In this document: in pieces, positions 9,739-19,000 of the stretch
Position numbering within the stretch: the stretch's first letter is position 1
Layout of the letters: every line of letters begins with the position of its first letter
Source of the DNA: a bacterium
Lineage (GTDB): Bacteria > UBP14 > UBA6098 > 4484-93
DNA: 64,000 bases
NCBI GenBank assembly: GCA_021158465.1
Contig: JAGGUN010000035.1
Coordinates: 1 to 64,000, forward strand
Reading direction: 5' to 3'
Notes under the pieces: model-generated
Database searches by the model: none
What the model was told of the DNA's origin: nothing
What the model saw: only the letters and a program-made list of their open reading frames with translations
Translations under genes and position numbers: made by a program

Positions 9739-11109
9739 ATGAAGGATAGGATAAGAGAAGCGCTCTCGAAGGTGAAGGATGCCTTTGTAGAGGTTAGGTT
9801 TGAGCAGAAGGAGTCCAGTCGGGTGGTATTCCGTGGGAAGGTGCTTGAATCGCTAACGGTTACCATCGATGGAGGGGGATTTGTCAGAGCTCTTGTCCCG
9901 AACAAGGGCTGGGGAATTGTAACCTTCAACAATATGGAGGAGCTGGATAAAAGGATTGAGCAGGCAATCTCTTGCTCGAGGATAGTTGTTCCTGATGAGC
10001 CTATAAAGCTCTCGGATGTTGAGCCTGCTGTTGTTGATATTCCTGCTGTTCTCAAGAGTGATTTCAGAGGGGTTCTTCTGAGCGAGAAGAAGAAGCTTAT
10101 CGAGGGATACAACGATATCTTGCTCGGGTACGATAAGCGGATCATCAACACCGCCTCTTTCTATGTAGATGGGTTCACGAAGTGCTGGTATGCCAACACA
10201 AACGGGGCTTGCATTTACAAGGAGCGCGCTGATACGGTTGTGGCAATCACGGCGATAGCCTCCGACGGGAAAACTGTTCAACAAGCCCATGATTCCTGGG
10301 CGTCGCGCACCGACTATAGTGAGATGCTGGGGCGAGAGAAGGAGGTCGAGGATGTGGCACGGTTGTCCATCGAGATACTTGAGGCAAAGAGTATAGAGGG
10401 TGGGAGGTATACCGTGATCCTCGACCCGAGGTTGGCTGGAGTGTTTATCCACGAGGCGTTCGGGCATCTCTCTGAGGCAGACTTCGTATACGAGAATCCG
10501 AAGGCTCAGGAGATGATGGTCATCGGCAGAAGGTTCGGACCAGATTTCCTCAATGTCGCCGAGGACGGTTCCATACCGGACCTCAGAGGGAGCATATACT
10601 ACGATGACGAGGGGACAAGGTGCAAGAAGAACTACCTCATAAAGAACGGCATTCTTGTTGGTAGGCTTCATTCGAGGGAAACGGCTGGCAGGATGGGGGA
10701 AGCCACAACAGGGAACGCACGAGCCCAGGATTATGCTCACCCTCCGATTGTCAGAATGACAAATACCTTCATCGAGAATGGCGAGACTGCTGTGGATGAT
10801 ATGTTCTCCGACATAGAGCTGGGGGTATACGCGGTGGATGCATACGGTGGGCAGACGATGCTTGAGAACTTCTCCTTCTCCGCTGGGTATGCGTATATGA
10901 TTCGGAACGGTAAGAGAGCGGAGATGGTGAGGGATGTTGTCTTGCAGGGTAACCTGTTCCATACGCTTGCCAATATTGAAGCAGTGGGTAATGATTTCCA
11001 GTGGTCAAGGGGTGGAGGTTCTTGTGGAAAAGGAGGACAATCTGTGCCGGTCGGAATGGGAAGCCCTCACATAAGGATCAAGGATGTCTTGATAGGGGGG
11101 AAACGATGA
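9739..11109 (+). CDS. tldD: TldD family metalloprotease subunit
   Basis: This is the TldD half of the TldD/PmbA (TldE) heterodimeric zinc protease, which degrades unfolded peptides and matures some ribosomally made peptides. The HExxxH zinc motif is at about residues 238-243 (HEAFGHLSEAD). The late cysteine ligand lies in GGSCGKGGQSVPVG near the C-terminus. Two ATGs are possible. The first, at 9733, overlaps the previous stop codon but is only 2 nt from GAGGAG; the second, at 9739, has better spacing and is chosen here. The gene ends in a 4-base ATGA overlap with pmbA, typical of subunits made in equal amounts. No peptide precursor gene is visible nearby. Confidence 0.93.
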   Translation: MKDRIREALSKVKDAFVEVRFEQKESSRVVFRGKVLESLTVTIDGGGFVRALVPNKGWGIVTFNNMEELDKRIEQAISCSRIVVPDEPIKLSDVEPAVVDIPAVLKSDFRGVLLSEKKKLIEGYNDILLGYDKRIINTASFYVDGFTKCWYANTNGACIYKERADTVVAITAIASDGKTVQQAHDSWASRTDYSEMLGREKEVEDVARLSIEILEAKSIEGGRYTVILDPRLAGVFIHEAFGHLSEADFVYENPKAQEMMVIGRRFGPDFLNVAEDGSIPDLRGSIYYDDEGTRCKKNYLIKNGILVGRLHSRETAGRMGEATTGNARAQDYAHPPIVRMTNTFIENGETAVDDMFSDIELGVYAVDAYGGQTMLENFSFSAGYAYMIRNGKRAEMVRDVVLQGNLFHTLANIEAVGNDFQWSRGGGSCGKGGQSVPVGMGSPHIRIKDVLIGGKR

Positions 11110-12413
11110 AAATACTCGATAAGGTCAAGCAGTTCACTGACAGGTTTGAGCTCTACGAATTGGCTGAGGAGTCTTACAATGTCTCTTTTAAGGGGTGGAA
11201 ACTGAACGAGTCCTGTATAAGTCAGGAAGCTGGAAAATCTGTTAGACTGATAGTTGATGGCAGGATTGGGTTTGCTGGTGCTAAGGGGGTGTTCGACGAG
11301 GAGAAGCTTGTGGAGAATGCGAGGGAATCTGCGAGGTTTGGTGATGAGGTTACGCTTGAGTTCCCGAAGGAAGCTGGCTCGGCGGATGTTGTGGTCTGGG
11401 ATGATAAACTGGCACAGCTCTCTCTCGAGGAGATGATGAGGGTAGGGAAGTCCGCTATGGAGCGGTTTGAGGACCTGAAAGGTAGCTGTGATTTCGAGCT
11501 CTCTCTCTCTAAGTCTATCATTCATGAGAGGATAATAAACTCCTCTGGGTTGGATGTGTCGAAGAAGAAAACGGTTTTTTCCTTTGGCTTTGAGTTGAGA
11601 AGAGTGAGGGAAAACGATATTCTGTCGCTTTGGGAACAAGAATCGACCAGTGTATATCCTGATGATATAGCCTCGCTTATGAGCATCAAGGAGAAGAAGC
11701 TCCGTGAGAGGCTTGCACTTGCTGATAACCTATTGAGTGTCCCGAGGGGGAATATTCCTGTTGTGCTCAGTCCGAGGGGTGTTTTGGTTTTCCTCGTTCC
11801 ACTCCTTTCTGGGATAAACGGAAAGAACATCTATACGAGGGTTTCGCCAGTGTGGAACAAGAAAGGGAAGCTCCTTTTTGACCCAAAGCTTTCTGTCGTA
11901 AACGATGGGATTATCTCTGGCAAGCCTTCTTCCGATACATACGATGATGAAGGTCTTCCGAAGAGGAGGACAAGCATTATAAGGAATGGAGTACTTGAGA
12001 ATTTCGTTTTTGATCTGCTTTCTGCTGCCCGTGCGGACGAGCTCTCCACAGCTTCTGCCCGAAGGGGTGTCTTTTCCCAACCGTACCCCGACACCGATAA
12101 CATCGTTATCGAGCCTGGGGATGTTTCCTACGAGGATATGCTCAAGGGTATAAAAGAGGGGATTTTGATTGAGGATGTTCTCGGACTGGGACAAGGGAAT
12201 GTGCTATCGGGAGACTTTTCTAACCCTGTTGGGCTCGCTTTTAAGATAGAGAACGGCGAGCTTGTCGGAAGGGTTAAGGATGCAAGTGTTGCTGGGAACA
12301 TCTATGATAATTTCACCGCCATCGAGGCTATCTCTTCGGAGCAGGAGTGGGGGTATCCCTCTACCTTAGCACCCTATATGCGTCTTGATACCCTCTCTGT
12401 GGTCGGGAAATAG
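11106..12413 (+). CDS. pmbA: PmbA/TldE family protein
   Basis: This is the partner subunit of TldD, 435 residues long. It has the family layout but no HExxxH motif, as expected because only TldD carries the zinc site. A longer frame from 11001 lies inside tldD and is not needed: ATG 11106 overlaps the tldD stop as ATGA and gives MKILDKVKQF. Family signatures include YDDEGLPKRRTSIIRNG and a late GRVKDASVAGNIYDNF segment. It ends 6 bases from the convergent coaE, with no obvious terminator between them. Confidence 0.92.
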   Translation: MKILDKVKQFTDRFELYELAEESYNVSFKGWKLNESCISQEAGKSVRLIVDGRIGFAGAKGVFDEEKLVENARESARFGDEVTLEFPKEAGSADVVVWDDKLAQLSLEEMMRVGKSAMERFEDLKGSCDFELSLSKSIIHERIINSSGLDVSKKKTVFSFGFELRRVRENDILSLWEQESTSVYPDDIASLMSIKEKKLRERLALADNLLSVPRGNIPVVLSPRGVLVFLVPLLSGINGKNIYTRVSPVWNKKGKLLFDPKLSVVNDGIISGKPSSDTYDDEGLPKRRTSIIRNGVLENFVFDLLSAARADELSTASARRGVFSQPYPDTDNIVIEPGDVSYEDMLKGIKEGILIEDVLGLGQGNVLSGDFSNPVGLAFKIENGELVGRVKDASVAGNIYDNFTAIEAISSEQEWGYPSTLAPYMRLDTLSVVGK

Positions 12414-12419
12414 CCCCGG

Positions 12420-13052
12420 TTAGCTTTTGGGTGGTTTACCCATTCTCTTTATAGCGTGCCACACTTTTACTGCCTTGGAGCGCAGCACAGGTAGGTCTCC
12501 GTTGTTCTTGATGACAAAGTTTACCCTTCTTTTGAGGATGCTGGCGAACTCCTTGTCGAAGCCCTCATTCTGAACGGATATTCTTGCTTCGATGTCCGAG
12601 CGGGAGTACCCACGCTCGAGTAATCTGTTTGTCCTCTGCCAGGTCGGGGCATCCACGAGGATGAGATAGTCTAGGAGTTCCATAATATCCTCCCACTTAG
12701 GCAGGAGTGCTGCGTCGATGACTGCGAGACCGGGGAAGCGGTGCGCCTCGAGGTTTGAGAGCTCCTCCTTTATCACTCGCCGGATGTAGGGATGGGTAAT
12801 CTCTTCGAGATACTTGCGAGCCTCATCATCATGGAATACTATCTCTGCTATCTTCTCGGTTGATATACTACCGTCTTCTTCCAGTATCTCATCCCCGAAC
12901 CGCTCGACCAGCTGCGACTTCGTATCGGGTTTCTCGAGAGCCTCTTTACCTATCCTGTCGGCATCCAGGAGCTGGGCCCCAAGGTCCTTGAAGGTGGCTG
13001 CCACTGTGCTTTTTCCTGTCCCTATCTTTCCTGTTATTCCGACGACTATCAT
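12420..13052 (-). CDS. coaE: Dephospho-CoA kinase
   Basis: This enzyme carries out the last step of coenzyme A synthesis, phosphorylating the 3'-OH of dephospho-CoA with ATP. The P-loop is at residues 5-15 (GITGKIGTGKST), followed by DADRIGKEAL and by VDAPTWQRTNRLLERGYS, the lid region of the family. At 210 residues it has normal length. It begins 11 bases after the stop of the giant repeat protein and is probably the last gene of that transcript, a common type of housekeeping hitchhiker. Confidence 0.95.
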   Translation of the reverse strand: MIVVGITGKIGTGKSTVAATFKDLGAQLLDADRIGKEALEKPDTKSQLVERFGDEILEEDGSISTEKIAEIVFHDDEARKYLEEITHPYIRRVIKEELSNLEAHRFPGLAVIDAALLPKWEDIMELLDYLILVDAPTWQRTNRLLERGYSRSDIEARISVQNEGFDKEFASILKRRVNFVIKNNGDLPVLRSKAVKVWHAIKRMGKPPKS

Positions 13053-13063
13053 ATCTTTCTCTC

Positions 13064-16000
13064 TTATCTGATGAGGGTGATTGTCCCGTTACAGACTATC
13101 TCCCCTTCAACCTCTATAGCATATATGTATAACCCTTCTGGGACTGGTTTATTATGTTTGTCGCGTCCGTTCCAGCAGCGGTCAAGGAAGTTTGAGAACC
13201 CTGTCTGAGGCGGAACGGTGCATTCCCAAATAAGCATGTTACGGAGGTTATACACCCTGATCCTCCCCTCTTTACTGAACATAAACGGGTAGCTGAAAAC
13301 CACAAATTCGTTGTAGCCATCGCCGTTTGGCGAGAACGGGTTGGGGTGAACCAGGCAAGATACCCTCGGTTCGATGGTGAAGAACCAGAAGTACTCATCG
13401 TTGTTTGGGTCGCAGTAGTCGGGGGTATCGTACACCGAGAGCTGGACTTCCACTGTGTCCCCAGAACCGAAGCTCACGCCGACAGCGGGAGGGTTGAATA
13501 TCAGAAGACCACCAAGCGAATCGCTCGTTGGTTGGAAGTCGAAATCCGGATAGTGATATTCCCTGCCAGCCACATGAAGCACAAACTCCCCGACATCGGC
13601 GCCTGACATAAGGTCGTATACATATATCTCTATTCTCTGCTGATCGCTTCTGACCATCATCTCTGGTGTGGGAATTCGCATCTCCGCGTAGGGCGGAGTG
13701 AAGTCCGTATAGAACTGCCAGCAGACAGGAGCCCCTGTGAGCGGATTGCCAAGATTGTCGTCGGCATGGGTGAGACAGACCGAGATTGTCTCGTTGTCTG
13801 CGAATCCACCATCGGGATGGTAGATTAAGAGAGTATCTCCTATGAATGTTATCTGTGCATCTCCCACCCTAAATGTCGCACCGTTTACTGTAAGGACAAC
13901 GGTTTCCGGGTTTACCCCGTCAGGGTCTCTCAGCACCACAGCTATCGACTCATCGATGCAGGCTGTGAATGTCTCATTCAAAGGTCTTATAACCGTTGCA
14001 ACGGGTCCCCCAGGGGAGATTATGAACGAGTATATGGAGTCTAGGATGTTTGGACTGCAATAGTATGTTGTATCGAGAGTGTGTGGGTTGATATAGATTG
14101 TGTCGGGAGAATCTTCTGCCTGAACCTGAACCACAACCTCTGTTCCTCCGAACCACTCGACGCCAGCGGTGGCCGGGTCGAATGTTATGGTGTCACCTGA
14201 TATACTGACCCCAGGGTCGTAGAGATGATAGGTTATTCCTCCTATTGTCAGGGTTACCGCTGATGTGTCGACGCCTGAGACAGAATCAGAGAGGACAAAC
14301 CGTATTACCGGCTGAGTAGTTGATACGGTCTCGGCGGGGGCGGGCGAGGCATCGGTTATGTAAGGCGGCTCTATGTCTACAACGAACGACCAGCACAGGG
14401 GAGCTCCTGTGAGTGGATTGCCAAGGTTGTCCTCAGCTTCGATAAGGCAGACATCTACTGTCTCAGCCTCACCAAATGGCGGCTCAGGATGGAATACGAG
14501 TATGCTGTCATCTATAAAATCAAGCTCATCGTCAGATATTGTAAGATCTGTTCCTCTGACCTGAAGGATTATCGTTGACTCATCCACACCGTTCGGATCG
14601 ACAATCGAGACGGCGACCGATTCGTCGGGGCACGAGGAGATTGCTCCATCGAACGGCCTGAGAATAGTCGGGATAGGTCCTCCGGGAGAGATATAGAACG
14701 CCCAGCAGGAGTCGAGGACATTCGGGTCACAATAGTCGGGTGTATCCTCGGAGTATATGCAAACAGGTATGGTGTCGCCTCCGACAAACGATGTTCCAAC
14801 AACAGCCGGGTCAAAACAGATTGTTTCACCATCCCAGCTGATCCCTGCGTCGCCTATGTGGTAAGGATGTCCTGCAACGGTGAGTGTGATGCCCGCCTCA
14901 TTAATCCCTGACAGGGAATCCGTTATCTGAACACAGATGATAGGCTCCCTCTCATCGATATAGCTTCCAGGCAGAGGCGATTGTATGAGTATCACGGGTG
15001 GAGTAAGGTCCATTACAAAGCTCCAGGAGACAACGGATGTCAGATGATTACCGAGCGAGTCGTCTGCTGCAATGAGTGCAACACAGACGGTCTCTGCGTC
15101 GACAAACGGCGGGTTAGGTTCAAAGCGAAGGTCAGGGTATGTGAAATCGAGCTCGGGGTCTGTTACCTCGTAGTAGGCGGTATCTCGACATCCGTTTCTC
15201 GCCACCATAAGTCGAATGGTCTCGTCGATGACCGAGTCCTCGTCCTCAATAGTCATCTCGATATGCTCGGTATCCTCGCAGGCAGAATACGCCCCATCGA
15301 ACGGGCGAATAATCGTCCCGATAGGTCCGCCCGGTGAGATATAGAATGTCCAGCAGCTATCGGAGCTATTCGGGTCGCAGTAGTCGACAGAATCATACGC
15401 TACGACACACACATCAACCGTGTCGCCACCACCAAATACGATCCCTGCTATACCGCAGTCCACACTGAACAGGGTATCTTCGATAAGCGATACCCCCGGC
15501 GAGTCGAGAGCGAATGTATCGCCGTTTATTAGGAAGAACAACGAGTCGAGGTTCAGCCAGGAGATTGTCTCGTGGAGTATTACCGAGATGATAGGTCTCG
15601 TCGACACAACAACATCCTCCGGTGCAGGTGAAAGATCGGTTATCTCGGGTGGAATCCTGTCCATAACAAATGTCCAGGAGAGAGGCGTCTCGAGCGGATT
15701 TCCGAGGATGTCGTCGGCACTCACAAGCTCGACTGTCACCGTCTCTGCATCTCCGAAATACGGATCCGGGATGAAGATGAGTACACTATCCTCGTAGGTT
15801 AGTCTGGGGTCGAGGATGCCTATTGTGTCGTCGTTGACGACGAGGACTATGGTAGAGTCATTGACACCTGTTGGATCTGTCAGGTATATTACGATATGTT
15901 CATCCTCGCAGGCAGAATGTGCACCGTCGAACGGTCGAACGATGGTCGCAACAGGACCGCCCGGCTCGATATAGAATGTCCAGCAGCTATCGAGTAAGTT

Positions 16001-19000
16001 CGGTCCGCAGTAGTCAGGGGTATCATAGGCAGAAAGACATACATCGACTGTGTCTCCTCCTGTGAATAGAACACCTGCTGTCGTGGGGTCCCACACAAGA
16101 GCTGAATCTGTTAATGTGAGTGATGGGTCGGATAGTGTGTAGTCAGTTCCGTTAATTGTCAATATAATTCCTGTTATATCCAGTCCGGAGAGGTCATCCC
16201 ATAGGTTCATCGAGATGGTTGGCGTTCTTGTGGCGACAACATCGCCGGGAGGTGGTGTAATATTCCATACTCGAGGCGGTGTCGTGTCCATCACAAAGCT
16301 CCAGCAGACAGGAGACGGGTCAAGCGGATTACCGATAATGTCCTCAGCATCCGTCAGGCAGACATAGATAGTCTCCGCATTGACGAAAGGCTCTGTCGGA
16401 TAGTAGATCAGGTTCTCTCCATCGAATGAGAAGCCGGAGGTTGTATAGTCGATAAATGTGGTATCGGTCATATCGGTCGAACGCAACACCCACATCCGGA
16501 TGGATGATGTCACGACGCCGTCCTCGTCGGATACTATCATCTCGATGTGCTCCGTGTCAATGCAGGCGGAGTATGCTCCATCGAACGGACGAACGATGGT
16601 AGCAACGGGACCACCCGGCTCGATATGGAATGTCCAGCAGCTGTCGAGATGGTTTGCAGGAAGGCAAATATCTGGTGAATCATCCGCTCGAATGCAGATT
16701 CTCACGCTGTCTCCGCCTGGGACATAAAGCCCGATAGAGTCTGCCCAGATGCAGAAGTGCGGAAAAGTTCCTGACAATCCTGGGGAGCCGGGGTAAAGAA
16801 CAATTGTGTCATTCAGAACAACCTCTATTGTTGTTTCGTCAACGCCAGATAGATTGTCTGTCAAGTTGAAGCAGAGAACGGGTGTTGGCGTTGAGACGGT
16901 GTCGCCAGGACCGATTGTTGCATCAGAGACGACAGGCGGCGATAGGTCGACCCAGAAATCCCATGCAAGTGGTGTCTGAAGTGGGTTGCCGAGATTGTCG
17001 TCCGCTCGAACGAGCTCTACCTCGACCAGCTGGGAATCTAGCCATGCCCAGCCAGCCTCGTATGGATAGAAATAAAGTGTATCGCCGGAGAATCTGATTC
17101 CTAAATCATCCAGATGGAATGTCGAGCCGTTGATGATAACCTCGAGCGTCGTCGAGTCGACCCCGACATCGTCATCGGAAAGGGCGATAATTATTGCCTG
17201 GCTGTCACAGGCAGCAATCTGACCAGGTAGAGGGGTAACTATCTCAGCAACCGGTCCCCTCAGATGCACAAAGAAACGCCAGCAACTATCGAGTGTGTTC
17301 GGCCCGCAGTAGTCGGGGGAATCATCTGCCGTTACGCATACATCCACCGTATCCCAGTCGTTCCAGTAGATACCGAGAAGCTCTGGGTCGAATGTTATGC
17401 TGTCACCCCAGACTACTCCAGGACTTCCCGGCGTGAGAACAATTGTATCGTCGATTGTGATTGTAACCGACAAGGAATCCAATCCGGATATGGAATCTGC
17501 GATATGGAACGAGATGATGGCAAGAGAATCGTTTATGAGTGTGTCAGGGGATGGGAGTTCGTTCCAGATAACGGGTGGTGTCAGGTCGATGAGGAACCGC
17601 CAGCACAAGGGAGAACCCATCGGGTTGCCGAGGCTGTCTCGAGCATCCACAAGACAGACATAAACCGTCTCGCCATCTGTCCAATACTCACTCGGAATGA
17701 AGATGAGGGTGTCGTTGACAAAATCGAGCTCCCACGATGCAACTGTGAATGTGTCGTCCCCGACGGTGAAGATTATACTTGCCGGGTCGACCCCATCCGG
17801 GTCGATGATCGTCATAAAAAGGACCTGCTCCGTATCGACACAGGCAACGAAGCTCTCCGGCATATACTGGATAATGGTCGGGCGAGGCCCAGAAAGCGAT
17901 ACAACAAAGCTGAAGCAGAATTCCTCTGCTACATTCGGCTCGCAATATCCGGGTGTCGGAGAGTCCTGCGCATTGTGCACACAGACTACCACCGTGTCGC
18001 TATCTGCGAATACAAAACCAGCCTCTTCTGGATGCACAACGAGGTTCTCTCCGTCCCAGTCGACCCCCACATCCCCTATGTGGAATATGAGCGTGTCGTT
18101 TATCGTTATGTAGACCGAATCAGTGGAAAGCCCTGAGACAGAGTCTACAATACTTACTCCTATATCCGGCGTTGCATCCGGGACGATAGCACCGTCCGGT
18201 GGGAAGTTGCCATATATAGCGGGTGGGTGTGTGTCCACGAGGAAGCTCCAGGAAAGCGGGGTATCGGGCGAGATATTCCCCCAGACATCGGCGAGTGAAT
18301 CGAGCGAAACAAGCACTACTTCGCTGTCCGAGAAGAAGCCGGCTGGCGGTTGGAATATAATGAGTGTATCCCCATCGAGTGTGAGATAGGGGCTGCTGAT
18401 GGTGTATATAGTTCCGTTCACATTCAGTACGATTGATGATGAGTCTATCCCGGAAGCGTCGTAGACACGGATGATAATCTCCTGGTCATCGCAGGCGGAT
18501 ATAATGTCTGGCTCCGGTCGGACAATCTCGGCTGTCGGACCGATGAAGTTCACTGTGAAGCTCCAGCAGTATGGTTCGATCCTGTTGGAATCGCAGTAGT
18601 CGGGGGTATCCCATGCCTGCTGCACACAGACGGTCACTGTCTCACCGTCGGCGAAGGTTATGCCGTTGCGGACTGTCTCACAGATGTATTCCCCTGTTGT
18701 CGGGTCAAGCACAAATACGCTGTCCGAGAGCGTGAATGAGAGTGTGTCGTTTATCGTGAAGACAACGGATGGCTCGTAAAGCCCGGATATAGAATCGAAG
18801 ATGCTGATATGTATAACAGGGTTTGGTGTGGTGACATTCGTATCTGCTGGGAACTCGCCCCAGATATCGGGTGGGTTAAGGTCAACGAGGAAGCACCAGG
18901 TCAGCGGGCAGTCGTCGGATGGGGTGTGATAGATGTCCTCTACATTGTTCACCGTTACGCAGACAGTATCCCCATTGTGCCAGGTGCCGGTGGGCGGCGT

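Noticed and set aside
9853-10962. 369-codon minus-strand open frame opposite tldD
   Set aside because: It is fully antisense to a conserved gene and has no family-like motifs or ribosome binding site; codon bias of tldD leaves this frame free of stops.
11001-11105. Upstream extension of pmbA
   Set aside because: It lies within tldD; the ATGA overlap at 11106 and the family N-terminus favour the shorter form.
17264-18136. 290-codon plus-strand open frame opposite the giant Ig protein
   Set aside because: Antisense shadow of the repeat array; similar shadows recur at repeat spacing.
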